From assembly GCF_003056305.1 (NCBI RefSeq), contig NZ_PYVX01000002.1, positions 646,241-710,240 of the forward strand: a stretch of 64,000 bases of DNA, written 5' to 3'. Below are positions 37,605 through 52,627 of this stretch, piece by piece (within the stretch, counting starts at the first letter, position 1; every line of letters begins with the position of its first letter). The stretch comes from Halomonas denitrificans. Its GTDB lineage: Bacteria; Pseudomonadota; Gammaproteobacteria; Pseudomonadales; Halomonadaceae. The position numbers and the translations under genes are program-made. The notes under the pieces were generated by a model. The model was not told where the DNA came from, ran no database searches, and saw only the letters and a list, made by a program, of their open reading frames with translations.

Positions 37605-38903
37605 TCAGTGCAGCTTGAGGCGCGGCTTGAGGAAGCGGTTGAGCCCGTCCACCACGACCATCAGGCCGGTCTTCAGGGTGCCGTGGATGGCGCGCTGGTG
37701 CAGGCGGTAGAGCGAGGCGTAGAAGAACTTCGCCAGGTGCCCCTCGATGAACAGGCTGCGCGCCGAAGCGCCGCGCATCAGGCTGCCGATGGCATCGAAG
37801 TGCGCCAGCGAGATCAGCGAGCCGCGGTCCCGGTAGACGAAGGCCTTGAGCGACTTGCCGGCACGTTGGGCCTGCAGGTTGTGATAGAGCGTGGCGACCT
37901 GCTGATGGGCGGCCTGGGCCCGCGGCGGCACCGTGCCGCCGTCCGGCTGCGGGCAGCTGGCGCAGTCGCCCAGGGCGAAGATCCGCGGATCCTCGATGCT
38001 CTGCAGGGTGTCGTGGACCTTGAGGCGGTGGTTCTGCTCCGTCGGCAGGCCCAGCGCCGAGAGCAGCGCCGGGGCCTTGATGCCCGCCGCCCAGACGCCG
38101 AGGTCGATCTCGATGCGCTCGCCGTCGGCGGTGTGGATCGCTTCGGCCTCCACCCGGGTCACCCGGGTCTCGGCATGGATCCTCACGCCCAGGCGCTCCA
38201 GCTCCCGGTGCACCGCCTCGCTGATGCGCTCCGGCAGCGCCGGCAGCACCCGTGGGGCAGCCTCGATCAGGTGCACCTCGAGCCGGTCGCTGTCCAGGGG
38301 GGTGACGCCGTAGCTGTGCAGCATCCGCGAGGCCTCGTGGAGCTCCGCGGCGAGCTCGACCCCGGTGGCGCCGGCGCCGACGATGCCCACCGCCATGCGT
38401 GCCGGCCGCTCGAGGCGCGGATCGTTGTGGCGCAGGAAGGTGTTGAGCATCTGCTGGCGGAAGGCCTCGGCCTGCTGGGGGCTGTCGAGGAAGTGGCAGT
38501 GCTCGCCGACCCCGGGGGTGTCGAAGTCGTTGCTGACGCTGCCCAGGGCCAGCACCAGCTGGTCGTAGGCGAGCTCGCGGGCGGGCAGCACCTCGTCGCC
38601 GGCGTCGTCGAGCACCGGGGCGAGGGTCAGGGTGCCGGCCTCGCGATCGATGCCGCTCAGGGTGCCGCGCTGGAAGCGGTAGCCGTGCTGGCTCGAGTGC
38701 GCCTGGTAGGAGATCTCGTCCAGCCCCGAGTCCAGCGCGCCGGTGGCGACCTCGTGCAGCAGCGGCTTCCAGATGTGGGTGGCGTTGCGGTCGACCAGCA
38801 CGATCTCGGCGCGGCCGCGTCTCCCCAGCTTGTGGCCGAGCTTGGTGACCAGCTCGAGGCCACCGGCCCCGCCGCCGACCACGACGATGCTTGGCAGGTT
38901 CAT
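37605..38903 (-). CDS. ndh: Type II NADH dehydrogenase (NAD(P)/FAD-dependent oxidoreductase)
   Basis: A 432-residue membrane-associated flavoprotein that passes electrons from NADH to quinone without pumping protons. The FAD-binding loop VVVGGGAGGLEL is at the N-terminus and the NADH-binding loop GIVGAGATGVELA near residue 170. The second FAD region IFALGDCASCPQ is also present. The C-terminal amphipathic segment (HLAKFFYASLYRLHQRAI) is the usual membrane anchor. The ATG at 38903 follows GGGAGAA; the frame is open 24 codons further without support. It diverges from gph. Confidence 0.92.
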   Translation of the reverse strand: MNLPSIVVVGGGAGGLELVTKLGHKLGRRGRAEIVLVDRNATHIWKPLLHEVATGALDSGLDEISYQAHSSQHGYRFQRGTLSGIDREAGTLTLAPVLDDAGDEVLPARELAYDQLVLALGSVSNDFDTPGVGEHCHFLDSPQQAEAFRQQMLNTFLRHNDPRLERPARMAVGIVGAGATGVELAAELHEASRMLHSYGVTPLDSDRLEVHLIEAAPRVLPALPERISEAVHRELERLGVRIHAETRVTRVEAEAIHTADGERIEIDLGVWAAGIKAPALLSALGLPTEQNHRLKVHDTLQSIEDPRIFALGDCASCPQPDGGTVPPRAQAAHQQVATLYHNLQAQRAGKSLKAFVYRDRGSLISLAHFDAIGSLMRGASARSLFIEGHLAKFFYASLYRLHQRAIHGTLKTGLMVVVDGLNRFLKPRLKLH

Positions 38904-38949
38904 GTCATTCTCCCGAAAGATTGGAGGCTCCAGCATAAGCTGTCGGCGA

Positions 38950-38978
38950 TTTCCTGCCCATGGCCGCTGCGGCATAAT
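38950..38978 (+). promoter_or_regulatory. Possible gph promoter
   Basis: TTTCCT (38950-38955), a 17-base spacer and CATAAT (38973-38978), 29 bases before the gph start, in the divergent ndh-gph region. Confidence 0.35.
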
Positions 38979-39007
38979 GGGGCTCGATTCCCCCGACGAG
39001 AGGCGTC

Positions 39008-39673
39008 ATGCACCCCATCCTCCACGACATCCGGCTGGTGGCCTTCGACCTGGACGGCACCCTGGTCGATTCCGTGCCGGACCTCGCCGCGGCGGCGGAT
39101 GCCGCCCTCGCCGAGCTCGGCCTGGCGCCCCAGGGCGAGGCCCGGGTGCGCGACTGGGTCGGCAACGGCTCGCTCATGCTGATGGCCCGCGCCCTGGAGG
39201 GGGCACGGGGCGAGGTGCCGGACGAGGCGCTGCTGGCGCGCGCCCATGCGGGCTTTCTCGATCACTACGGCCGCGCGCCCAGCGCCCGCACCCGGCTCTA
39301 TCCCGGGGTGCGCGAGGCGCTGGCGGCGCTCGATGCGCGCGGGCTGCCCCTGGCGCTGGTGACCAACAAGCCGAGCGCCTTCATCGCGCCGCTGCTCGAG
39401 GCCTTCGATCTCGATGGCCACTTCGCGCTCTGTCTGGGCGGCGACAGCCTGGCGGCGAAGAAGCCCGACCCGGCGCCGCTGTTGCACGTGGCGGCCCATT
39501 TCGACGTGGCGCCGTCGGCCTGCCTGATGGTCGGCGACTCGCGCCACGACATCGAGGCCGGTCGCGCCGCGGGCTTTCGCACCCTGGCGGTCCCCTACGG
39601 CTACAACCACGGCGAGCCGGTGGCGCTGAGCCGCCCGGATGGCACGGTTGAATCGCTCGCGGAACTCGTTTAG
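39008..39673 (+). CDS. gph: Phosphoglycolate phosphatase
   Basis: A 221-residue HAD-superfamily phosphatase that removes 2-phosphoglycolate formed during DNA repair. Motif I is FDLDGTLVDS with the nucleophile and acid aspartates, motif II VTNKPS, motif III the lysine in KKPDP and motif IV GDSRHDIEAGRAAG. The cap domain lies between about residues 20 and 90. GAGAGGCG precedes the ATG. It is immediately ahead of the trp leader, the order often seen in Pseudomonas and relatives, which supports gph over other HAD enzymes. Confidence 0.92.
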   Translation: MHPILHDIRLVAFDLDGTLVDSVPDLAAAADAALAELGLAPQGEARVRDWVGNGSLMLMARALEGARGEVPDEALLARAHAGFLDHYGRAPSARTRLYPGVREALAALDARGLPLALVTNKPSAFIAPLLEAFDLDGHFALCLGGDSLAAKKPDPAPLLHVAAHFDVAPSACLMVGDSRHDIEAGRAAGFRTLAVPYGYNHGEPVALSRPDGTVESLAELV

Positions 39674-39758
39674 GGTGATTTTGACTGGGCTATAATGAGC
39701 CTGATAACGATAGTTTTTTGTTATAACGGATCTCGCGATCTCCTCCGATGGACACCCC
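39674..39758 (+). promoter_or_regulatory. Promoter region of the trp operon
   Basis: Two partly competing promoter elements are visible: TTGACT at 39681-39686 and TATAAT at 39691-39696. They are only four bases apart, so each needs another partner. GATAAC or ATAACG at 39703-39709 could be the -10 for TTGACT. The palindrome GTTATAAC (39720-39727) and an ATAAC/GTTAT inverted repeat around a T6 run may be operator or terminator elements. Confidence 0.45.
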
Positions 39759-39839
39759 ATGACGCTGGATGCCCTTGCCCGCCGTGCTACCGACCGCCTC
39801 CTCTCGCGCCCCGGCCTGATCGGCGGCTGGCGATGGTGA
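39759..39839 (+). CDS. trpL: trp operon leader peptide
   Basis: A 26-residue open frame that ends Gly-Trp-Arg-Trp-stop, with two tryptophan codons (39828-39830 and 39834-39836) directly before the TGA. It begins 160 bases before trpE. Tryptophan is rare, so two codons at the end of a short peptide just ahead of trpE are characteristic of a leader that senses charged tRNA-Trp. The segment after the peptide can form alternative hairpins, fitting transcription attenuation. The ribosome binding site is not obvious; CTCCG and a short upstream frame lie before the ATG. Confidence 0.8.
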   Translation: MTLDALARRATDRLLSRPGLIGGWRW

Positions 39840-39873
39840 TGCTCGCCTGACCGGGCGCCCCCCGCGGCGTCCC
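39829..39873 (+). promoter_or_regulatory. Putative trp attenuator: mutually exclusive hairpins
   Basis: Segment 1 GGCGA (39829-39833, overlapping the Trp codons) can pair with segment 2 TCGCC (39843-39847). Segment 2 CGCC (39844-39847) can pair with segment 3 GGCG (39854-39857). Segment 3 GGGCGCC (39853-39859) can pair with segment 4 GGCG-T-CCC (39866-39873), with one bulge. This is the classic 1:2, 2:3, 3:4 scheme. The 3:4 hairpin is not followed by a T tract, so its strength as a terminator is doubtful. Confidence 0.55.
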
Positions 39874-39918
39874 ACCCCCGAACACCAGTGTCTTTCTCTC
39901 CACCGCGAGGACCCGGGC

Positions 39919-41418
39919 ATGATGACTCCCGAGCGCTTCCATGAGCTGGCCGAGGCCGGCTACAACCGCATTCCGGTCACCCGCGAGGTGCTGGCCGACC
40001 TCGACACCCCGCTCTCCACCTACCTGAAGCTCGCCGACGCTCCCTGGACCTTCCTGCTCGAGTCGGTGCAGGGCGGTGAGAAGTGGGGACGCTACTCGAT
40101 CATCGGCCTGCCGTGCCGCGAGCGCATCGAGGTGAGCGGCTTCACCGTGCGCCACATCGTCGACGACGAGCAGCGCGGCGCCGTGGAGGTCGAGGACCCC
40201 CTCGAGTGGATCGAGCGCTTCCAGGCCCGCTTCAAGGTGCCGCGCCTGGACGACCAGCCGCGCTTCGACGGCGGCCTGGTGGGCTACTTCGGCTACGAGA
40301 CCATCCGCTACATCGAGCCGCGCCTGCGTGGCCCCCACGTCGACGCCAAGCCCGACCCGCTGGGCGTGCCGGACATCCTGCTGATGGTCTGCGACGACCT
40401 GGTGGTGTTCGACAACCTCTCCGGCCGGCTGACCCTCTGGACCCACGCCGACCCGGCCGAGGAGGCCGCCTACGCGCGGGCCGTGGAGCGCCTGGAGCGC
40501 CTTGAGGTGCGCCTGCGCAGCGCCACCCACACCACCGTCAGCCCCGGCACCGGCCGCGCGGCGGTGGAGGAGGGCGACTTCACCTCGGGCTTCACCGAGG
40601 AGGGCTTCAAGGCGGCGGTGGAGCAGATCAAGGAGTACGTGCTGGCCGGCGACGTCATGCAGTGCGTGCCCTCCCAGCGCATGTCGATCCCCTACCGGGC
40701 GGCGCCGCTGGACCTCTATCGCGCCCTGCGCAGCCTCAATCCCTCGCCCTACATGTTCTACCTGAACCTGGGCGATCATCAGGTGGCCGGCTCCTCGCCG
40801 GAGATCCTCACCCGCCTGGAGGAGGGCGAGGTGACCGTGCGCCCCATCGCCGGCACCCGCAAGCGCGGCCGCGACGAGGCCGAGGACCGGGCCCTCGAGG
40901 ACGAGCTGCTGGCCGACCCCAAGGAGCTCGCCGAGCACCTGATGCTGATCGACCTGGGGCGCAACGACGTCGGCCGCATCAGCGAGACCGGCTCGGTCAC
41001 CGTGACCGACCGGATGGTGGTGGAGCGCTACTCCCACGTGATGCACATCGTCTCCAACGTGGTGGGACGCCTGAAGCCCGGCCTCTCCGCCATGGACGTG
41101 CTGCGCGCCACCTTCCCGGCGGGCACCGTCTCCGGCGCCCCCAAGATCCGCGCCCTGGAGATCATCGACGAGGTGGAGCCGGTCAAGCGCGGCGTCTACT
41201 CCGGCGCCGTGGGCTACCTCTCCTGGCACGGCAACATGGACACCGCCATCGCCATCCGCACCGCGGTGATCAAGGATGGCCAGCTGCACGTTCAGGCCGG
41301 CGCTGGCATCGTCGCCGACTCGGTGCCGGAGATGGAGTGGCAGGAGACCCTCAACAAGGGCCGTGCCCTGTTCCGCGCCGTGGCCATGGCCGAACGCGGC
41401 CTGGACAACCTCGAGTGA
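39919..41418 (+). CDS. trpE: Anthranilate synthase component I
   Basis: Makes anthranilate from chorismate with ammonia supplied by TrpG. The 499-residue protein has the feedback-tryptophan site signature LLES at 46-49 and the chorismate-binding catalytic domain with [22 protein letters not shown] and [14 protein letters not shown]. The PIAGT motif (rather than PIKGT as in PabB) confirms anthranilate synthase. Two ATG codons in a row begin the gene (39919 and 39922) after GAGGA, and either may be used. It is preceded by the leader peptide and is probably controlled by attenuation. Confidence 0.97.
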   Translation: MMTPERFHELAEAGYNRIPVTREVLADLDTPLSTYLKLADAPWTFLLESVQGGEKWGRYSIIGLPCRERIEVSGFTVRHIVDDEQRGAVEVEDPLEWIERFQARFKVPRLDDQPRFDGGLVGYFGYETIRYIEPRLRGPHVDAKPDPLGVPDILLMVCDDLVVFDNLSGRLTLWTHADPAEEAAYARAVERLERLEVRLRSATHTTVSPGTGRAAVEEGDFTSGFTEEGFKAAVEQIKEYVLAGDVMQCVPSQRMSIPYRAAPLDLYRALRSLNPSPYMFYLNLGDHQVAGSSPEILTRLEEGEVTVRPIAGTRKRGRDEAEDRALEDELLADPKELAEHLMLIDLGRNDVGRISETGSVTVTDRMVVERYSHVMHIVSNVVGRLKPGLSAMDVLRATFPAGTVSGAPKIRALEIIDEVEPVKRGVYSGAVGYLSWHGNMDTAIAIRTAVIKDGQLHVQAGAGIVADSVPEMEWQETLNKGRALFRAVAMAERGLDNLE

Positions 41419-41470
41419 CCCCTGATTCCTGTCGCCCGGCGCTGGCCGGGCGAGTGCCGGAGAGCGCACC

Positions 41471-42055
41471 ATGTCCGTGCTGATGATCGACAACTACGAC
41501 AGCTTCACCTTCAACGTGGTCCAGTACCTCGGGGAGCTGGGCGCCGAGGTGGAGACCCACCGCAACGACGCCATCACCCTCGATGAGATCGAGGCCCTCG
41601 CGCCGAGCCACCTGGTGATCTCGCCGGGGCCCTGCACCCCCGACCAGGCGGGCATCTCCATGGCCGCCATCCGCCGTTTCGCCGGGCGGATCCCGGTGCT
41701 CGGCATCTGCCTGGGGCACCAGGCCATCGGCCAGGTCTACGGCGGGCGCGTGGTGCGCGCCCCCCAGGTGATGCACGGCAAGACCTCGCGGATCCGCCAC
41801 CTCGGCCAGGGCGTGTTCGAGGGCCTCGAGGAGCCGCTGGAGGTGACCCGCTACCATTCGCTGGTGGTGGAGCGCGAGGGCCTGCCCGACTGCCTGGAGG
41901 TCACCGCCTGGTGCGACGAGGACGACGTCACCCCCGGGCTGATCATGGGGCTTCGCCATCGCGAGCTCGACGTGGAGGGCGTGCAGTTCCACCCCGAATC
42001 GATCCTCACCCGCCAGGGCCATGAGCTGCTGGCCAATTTCCTGAAGCGTCGCTGA
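41471..42055 (+). CDS. trpG: Anthranilate synthase component II (glutamine amidotransferase)
   Basis: A 194-residue class I glutamine amidotransferase giving ammonia to TrpE. The nucleophile is Cys80 ([10 protein letters not shown]), with His and Glu of the triad in VQFHPESIL near residues 170-172. The N-terminal [11 protein letters not shown] is the standard TrpG/PabA start. Because the window has a pabB but no second amidotransferase gene, this protein could also serve PabB, as in several bacteria; this is inference. GGAGAG precedes the ATG. Confidence 0.96.
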   Translation: MSVLMIDNYDSFTFNVVQYLGELGAEVETHRNDAITLDEIEALAPSHLVISPGPCTPDQAGISMAAIRRFAGRIPVLGICLGHQAIGQVYGGRVVRAPQVMHGKTSRIRHLGQGVFEGLEEPLEVTRYHSLVVEREGLPDCLEVTAWCDEDDVTPGLIMGLRHRELDVEGVQFHPESILTRQGHELLANFLKRR

Positions 42056-42085
42056 GCCGTGTTCCAGCCAGAGGAGAAGAATCCC

Positions 42086-43105
42086 ATGCAGATGCGAGAG
42101 GCCCTCGGCGCGGTGATGCGCCGCGAGCACCTGAGCTTCGACCAGACCCACGCCGTGATGCGCCAGATCATGACCGGCGAGGCCAGCGAGCCGCAGATCG
42201 CCGCCTTCCTGATGGGCATGGCGATGAAGGGCGAGACCGCCGAGGAGATCAGCGCCGCCGCCCAGGTGATGCGCGAGCTGATGACCCCGGTGCGGCTCAC
42301 CGCCGAGAACGTGGTTGACATCGTCGGCACCGGCGGCGACGGCGCCAACCTGTTCAACGTCTCCACCGCGGCGAGCTTCGTGGTGGCCGCCGGCGGCGCC
42401 CACGTCGCCAAGCACGGCAACCGCGGCGTCTCCTCCTCCTCGGGCAGCGCCGATCTGTTCGCCGTGGCGGGCATCCACCTGGACCTCGACGCCGAGCAGG
42501 TCGGGCGCTGCATCGAGCAGGTGGGCGTCGGCTTCATGTTCGCCCCCAACCACCATCCCGCGATGCGCTACGCGGTGGCGCCGCGGCGCGAGATGGGCGT
42601 GCGCACCCTGTTCAACATCCTCGGGCCGCTGACCAATCCCGCCGGCGCGCCGAACCAGGTGCTCGGCGTCTACGCCCCGGAGCTCGTGCCGCTGATGGCC
42701 GAGGTGCTCAAGCGCCTGGGCAGCGAGCACGTGCTGGTGGTCCACGCCGAGGATGGCCTGGACGAGATCTCGCTGGCCCAGCCGACGCTGGTCGCCGAGC
42801 TCAAGGAGGGCGAGATCAGGGAGTACACCATCACCCCCGAGCAGTTCGGCATCGAACGTCAGTCCCTCGACCCGCTGCGCGTCAAGACCGCCGAGGACAG
42901 CCTGCGGCTGGTCGAACAGGCGCTGGTGGGCGAGGGGCCGGCCGCCGACATCGTCGCCCTCAACGCCGGCGCCGCGCTCTACGCGTCCGGGGTCGCCGAT
43001 ACCCTCAAGGAGGGGGTGGCCATGGCCCAGGATGCCCAGGCCTCGAAGCTGCCGCTGGAGAAGCTCAAGGAGCTTGCCAACTTCACCCGCGTGTTCAACC
43101 AGTGA
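42086..43105 (+). CDS. trpD: Anthranilate phosphoribosyltransferase
   Basis: Transfers the phosphoribosyl group of PRPP to anthranilate. The 339-residue protein has the N-terminal helical domain and the PRPP-binding [17 protein letters not shown], followed by [15 protein letters not shown], the anthranilate-site region. The ATG at 42086 follows AGAGGAGAAG and is preferred over the GTG at 42059. The trpC start lies eight bases after its stop. TrpD is a separate protein here and is not fused to TrpG. Confidence 0.96.
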   Translation: MQMREALGAVMRREHLSFDQTHAVMRQIMTGEASEPQIAAFLMGMAMKGETAEEISAAAQVMRELMTPVRLTAENVVDIVGTGGDGANLFNVSTAASFVVAAGGAHVAKHGNRGVSSSSGSADLFAVAGIHLDLDAEQVGRCIEQVGVGFMFAPNHHPAMRYAVAPRREMGVRTLFNILGPLTNPAGAPNQVLGVYAPELVPLMAEVLKRLGSEHVLVVHAEDGLDEISLAQPTLVAELKEGEIREYTITPEQFGIERQSLDPLRVKTAEDSLRLVEQALVGEGPAADIVALNAGAALYASGVADTLKEGVAMAQDAQASKLPLEKLKELANFTRVFNQ

Positions 43106-43113
43106 GGCCCGCC

Positions 43114-43911
43114 ATGACCGACCTGCCGACCATCCTCGAGCGCATCCTCTCCCGCAAGGCGGAGGAGGTGGCCGAGCGCTCCCGGGCCGTCTCCGAGCAG
43201 GAGCTCTTGCGCCTGGCCGCCGAGCAGGACGCCCCTCGCGGCTTCGTCGCCGCGCTGGACCGCGCCATCCGCGCCGGGGACCCGGCGGTGATCGCCGAGA
43301 TCAAGAAGGCCTCCCCCTCCAAGGGGGTGATGCGCGAGGACTTCCGGCCCGGCGAGATCGCCGCCAGCTACGCCGAGGGCGGCGCCGCCTGCCTCTCGGT
43401 GCTGACCGACGCCGACTTTTTCCAGGGCCACGAGGACGACCTGATCGAGGCCCGCGCCGCCTGCGAGCTGCCGGTGATCCGCAAGGACTTCATCACCCAC
43501 GGCTACCAGGTGAGCGAGGCGCGGGCCATCGGCGCGGACTGCATCCTGCTGATCGTCGCCGCCCTGGACGACGCCCAAATGGCGGACCTGCACCGCCAGG
43601 CCACCGAGCTCGGCATGGACGTGCTGGTGGAGGTCCACGACGCCTTGGAGCTCGAGCGCGCGCTGGCACTCGACCTCGCCCTGGTCGGCATCAACAACCG
43701 CGACCTGCATACCTTCGATACCCGCCTCGAGACCACCCTGGAGCTGCTGCCGCGCATTCCCGCGGGCGTCACCGTGGTCACCGAGTCCGGCATCCACCGC
43801 CGCGACGACGTGCTGCGCATGCGCGAGCACGACGTCAACGCCTTCCTGGTGGGCGAGGCCTTCGTGCGCGAGGCCGAGCCCGGCGAGGCGCTGCGCCGGC
43901 TCTTCTTCTGA
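43114..43911 (+). CDS. trpC: Indole-3-glycerol phosphate synthase
   Basis: Closes the indole ring of the tryptophan pathway. The 265-residue TIM barrel carries the substrate and catalytic motif [31 protein letters not shown] and [14 protein letters not shown] chose ATG 43114 with GAGG seven bases upstream; the frame opens at GTG 43102, overlapping the end of trpD. It is monofunctional, without the TrpF domain fused in enterobacteria. trpF, trpB and trpA are not in the window, giving the split trp arrangement of Pseudomonas-like bacteria. Confidence 0.96.
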   Translation: MTDLPTILERILSRKAEEVAERSRAVSEQELLRLAAEQDAPRGFVAALDRAIRAGDPAVIAEIKKASPSKGVMREDFRPGEIAASYAEGGAACLSVLTDADFFQGHEDDLIEARAACELPVIRKDFITHGYQVSEARAIGADCILLIVAALDDAQMADLHRQATELGMDVLVEVHDALELERALALDLALVGINNRDLHTFDTRLETTLELLPRIPAGVTVVTESGIHRRDDVLRMREHDVNAFLVGEAFVREAEPGEALRRLFF

Positions 43912-43928
43912 TCCCTCGCACGCAAGTA

Positions 43929-43970
43929 CGAACGACCGCGGGCAGCCCTTGGGCTGCCCGCGGTCGTTCG
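43929..43970. terminator. Perfect 20-bp hairpin between trpC and the YdiJ-like gene
   Basis: CGAACGACCGCGGGCAGCCC (43929-43948), then TT, then the exact 20-base complement (43951-43970). It lies between convergent genes. There is no T tract on either side. This is the longest perfect stem I found in the window. Confidence 0.7.
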
Positions 43971-44005
43971 TGGCCGTCGGCGGCACCCAGGTGCGCCGCG
44001 GCGGC

Positions 44006-48713
<4,708 letters not shown>

Positions 48714-48738
48714 CGCCCTAGCGCCACGCGGAAGACCG

Positions 48739-48773
48739 AAACCCCACCCGGGCGATGCCCGGGTGGGGTTTTT
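48739..48773. terminator. Rho-independent terminator after serS
   Basis: CCCCACCCGGGC (48742-48753), loop GAT and GCCCGGGTGGGG (48757-48768), followed by TTTTT and preceded by AAA. It serves serS and probably the convergent SIMPL gene. Confidence 0.95.
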
Positions 48774-48810
48774 CGTAATGCCTGGAGAAAGCGGGAACCG
48801 CGCGCGGCGC

Positions 48811-49596
48811 TCAGGGCGCGTCGGCGATCGTCCAGCTGACGTTGACCCCGGCCTCGATGGTGATGGTGCCCGGGCGATACTCGGCGCCGCCGGCGCCCTC
48901 CGGGCGAGCGTCGCTCATCGCCATCATCCGCGGCTGGAACACCGGGGCGCGGGTCTCGCTCACGGCGATCACCTCGCCCAGCTCGATCGCGAGCGTCTCG
49001 GCCATCAGCTCGGCCTTGTGGCGCGCTTTCGCCAGCGCCTTGACCAGCGCCTCGTCGGTGGCGGCCTCGCGGTCGGCGAGGTCGTAGCGCACGCCGTCCA
49101 GGGCGTTGACGCCCGCCTCGGTCAGGGCGTCGAGCAGGCCCGGCAGCCGGGCGAGATCCTCGATCTCGATGCTCACCGGGCGCTGCAGGCGGGTGCGCAC
49201 CTGCGGCTCCGGCTTGTCGTCGCCGTGCTGTGCCACCGGCAGGCGCTGCGGCAGGACCTGCAGCGAGCCGGCGGTGATCGCCTCGCTGGCAAGGCCCTGG
49301 GCCTCCAGGCGCCGGATCAGCGTGGCGGCGCGTTCCTCCAGGCGCTGGCGCGCCTGGCGCAGGGCCTCGGCGTCGGTCTCGCGCTCGGCTCCCTCGGCCA
49401 CGGCCGGGGTGTGCTCCCAGAGGCGCGCCTCGAGGGTGGCGCGATCCGGCACCACCGCGAGCTCGGCCTCGGCCTGGACGTCGAGGCGGCGGGGCGTCTC
49501 CCCCGCCAGGGCCGCGGCGGTCAGCGGCGGGACGAGCGAGAGCAGGGCGGCCAGGGCCGGAAGGCAGAGCGCGCGGGCGGGGCGTGGGAAGGACAT
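48811..49596 (-). CDS. SIMPL domain (DUF541) periplasmic protein
   Basis: A 261-residue exported protein. The ATG at 49596 follows AAGGAGAA and opens a signal peptide ending near ALAGE. The mature part is a SIMPL/DUF541 domain (VQAEAELAVVPDRATLEARL, ITAGSLQVLPQR, VIAVSETRAPVFQPR), the family of E. coli YggE. YggE relieves oxidative stress by an unknown mechanism, so a similar role is possible. The very long open frame continuing upstream overlaps the permease gene and is spurious. Confidence 0.88.
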   Translation of the reverse strand: MSFPRPARALCLPALAALLSLVPPLTAAALAGETPRRLDVQAEAELAVVPDRATLEARLWEHTPAVAEGAERETDAEALRQARQRLEERAATLIRRLEAQGLASEAITAGSLQVLPQRLPVAQHGDDKPEPQVRTRLQRPVSIEIEDLARLPGLLDALTEAGVNALDGVRYDLADREAATDEALVKALAKARHKAELMAETLAIELGEVIAVSETRAPVFQPRMMAMSDARPEGAGGAEYRPGTITIEAGVNVSWTIADAP

Positions 49597-49719
49597 GACG
49601 TTCTCCTTGTCGTCGGGGATACCGGGCTTCGAGGCCGCGGCCCGAGGATGGTTCCGCGCCTTGCAATTGCATCGTGCCCCGTCATCATGAGCAGACCATC
49701 GACGACCGCGAGATCGGGC

Positions 49720-50814
49720 ATGCCCCCACCCCCCCAGAACGAGCAGCAGAGTATTCCCCTCAACCTGACCCTGGCGCTGGCCGCACTGGTGGTGATCGTC
49801 GCCGGCATGCGAGCCGGGGCCAGCCTGCTGGTGCCGCTGCTGCTGTCGCTGTTCATCGCCGTGGTCTGCACGGCGCCGGTGCAGTGGCTCAATCGCCTCG
49901 GCCTGAGCCTGCGCCTGTCGGTGTGGCTGACGCTGGTGGTGATCGGCGGTTTCCTCTCGCTGCTCGGCGTGCTGCTGGTCAACAGCGTCGGCACCTTCGT
50001 CGACGCCCTGCCCGGGATCGAGCAGAAGCTCTACCAGTACTACCTGGGACTGCTCGACGGCCTGGCCGGGCTGGGCCTGGCCATCGACACCGACCGTCTG
50101 GCGGAGCTGCTGGACGCCGAGCAGTTCGGCGGCTGGATCCCGGCGTTGCTCGGCGAGGTGGGCAACCTGATGATGCAGAGCGTCGTCGTGTCGCTGCTGG
50201 TGATCTTCCTGCTCTTCGAGACCCTCAACTTCCGCGACAAGATCTCCCGGGCGCTCGTCAACCCGGCGCCGAGCCTGCGGCGCTTCAGCGAGTTCAGCCA
50301 CACCCTCAAGCGCTACCTGGCCGTGAAGACGCTGATCAGCCTGGCGACCGGCGCGCTGATCTGGCTGGCCTGCAAGCTCCTGGGGGTGGAGTTCCCCCTG
50401 CTGTGGGCGGTGCTGGCCTTCGCCCTGAACTACATCCCCAATATCGGCTCGGCCATCGCCGCGGTGCCGCCGGTGATGCTGCTGCTGGTCTCGCCCCAGG
50501 GCGGGCTGGTCGATGCCATGCTGCTCTCGGCGGCCTACCTGGGGGTGAACTTCGTGATGGGCAACATCATCGAGCCGCGGGTGATGGGCCGCGCCCTGGG
50601 GCTCTCCACCTCGGTGGCCTTCCTCTCGCTGGTGGTCTGGGGCTGGATCTTCGGCGCGGTGGGCATGCTGCTCTCGGTGGTGCTGACCATGACCCTGAAG
50701 ATCGCCCTGGACAGCCATCCGCAGACGCGCTGGATCGCGCACCTGCTCGGGCCGGCGGTCGGCTCGCCCCTCGATCAGGCCGACCGGCCGATCTCCGAGC
50801 GCGACGACGAGTGA
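49720..50814 (+). CDS. AI-2E family transporter (PerM/TqsA type)
   Basis: A 364-residue inner-membrane protein with about eight helices. The signature FALNYIPNIGSAIAAVPP near residues 229-246, the amphipathic domain in the middle (residues 75-150) and IIEPRVMGRALGLS identify the family. It includes the AI-2 exporter TqsA and sodium/proton antiporters of halophiles, so export of a signal or ion exchange are both possible. The start is uncertain: ATG 49720 has GCGAGA upstream, while ATG 49687 gives 11 more residues without a ribosome binding site. Confidence 0.85.
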   Translation: MPPPPQNEQQSIPLNLTLALAALVVIVAGMRAGASLLVPLLLSLFIAVVCTAPVQWLNRLGLSLRLSVWLTLVVIGGFLSLLGVLLVNSVGTFVDALPGIEQKLYQYYLGLLDGLAGLGLAIDTDRLAELLDAEQFGGWIPALLGEVGNLMMQSVVVSLLVIFLLFETLNFRDKISRALVNPAPSLRRFSEFSHTLKRYLAVKTLISLATGALIWLACKLLGVEFPLLWAVLAFALNYIPNIGSAIAAVPPVMLLLVSPQGGLVDAMLLSAAYLGVNFVMGNIIEPRVMGRALGLSTSVAFLSLVVWGWIFGAVGMLLSVVLTMTLKIALDSHPQTRWIAHLLGPAVGSPLDQADRPISERDDE

Positions 50815-50837
50815 CCCCGTGAGGAACCCCCAAACGA

Positions 50838-50865
50838 CATCGCCCCGGCCGTGGCCGGGGCGATG
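50838..50865. terminator. Perfect 13-bp hairpin between the permease and trxA
   Basis: CATCGCCCCGGCC (50838-50850), GT, and its exact complement (50853-50865), between convergent genes and with no T tract on either side. Confidence 0.6.
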
Positions 50866-50886
50866 AGCGCTCAGGGGAAGGCGCGA

Positions 50887-51210
50887 TCAGGCGTTCTGGT
50901 CGATGAACTGGCTCAGCTGTGACTTGGACTGAGCGCCGACCAGGGACGCGACCTTGGTGCCGGACTTGAACAGCATCACGGTGGGCACGCCGCGGACGCC
51001 CTGCTCGGCGGCGATCTCCGGAGCGTCGTCCACGTTGATGCTGACGACCTTGAGGTTGCCATCGCGCTCTTCGGCAACCTCATCGACCACCGGCGCCATC
51101 ACCTTGCAGGGACCACACCAGGGGGCCCAGAACTTCAGCAGGACCGGTGCGTCGGCCTTGAGGACTTCCTGCTCGAAGTTGGCATTGGTGACATCGACGT
51201 TGTTGGCCAT
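50887..51210 (-). CDS. trxA: Thioredoxin
   Basis: A 107-residue cytoplasmic dithiol reductase with the redox pair Cys32-Gly-Pro-Cys35 (WAPWCGPCK), the cis-proline GVPTVMLF and Asp/Lys residues normal for TrxA. The ATG at 51210 follows GGAGAA. The upstream extension of the frame is not supported. It supplies electrons to ribonucleotide reductase and to the reductase CysH, whose gene is nearby. It is convergent with the AI-2E family gene and divergent from cysB. Confidence 0.97.
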   Translation of the reverse strand: MANNVDVTNANFEQEVLKADAPVLLKFWAPWCGPCKVMAPVVDEVAEERDGNLKVVSINVDDAPEIAAEQGVRGVPTVMLFKSGTKVASLVGAQSKSQLSQFIDQNA

Positions 51211-52526
<1,316 letters not shown>

Positions 52527-52578
52527 GGACTTGCCGGGCGCGCCAGCGCCGACGCCTCTTTTAGTCCGAGCACGCAGC

Positions 52579-52606
52579 GACAGGGCGCCCCGCGGGGCGC
52601 CCTGTC
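52579..52606. terminator. Perfect 28-bp palindrome between cysB and cysH
   Basis: GACAGGGCGCCCCG (52579-52592) is directly followed by its exact complement (52593-52606). It would form a hairpin with a minimal loop between two convergent genes. No T tract follows. Confidence 0.6.
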
Positions 52607-52627
52607 CTGTCGCGTGACGGGTGCGGC

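Noticed and set aside
39691..39696. TATAAT as a perfect -10 box for the trp operon
   Set aside because: No acceptable -35 hexamer 16-18 bases upstream. It is kept only as part of an uncertain promoter region.
48811..50742. 643-codon version of the SIMPL gene
   Set aside because: The extra upstream part is antisense to the AI-2E family permease. A signal peptide and ribosome binding site fix the real start at 49596.
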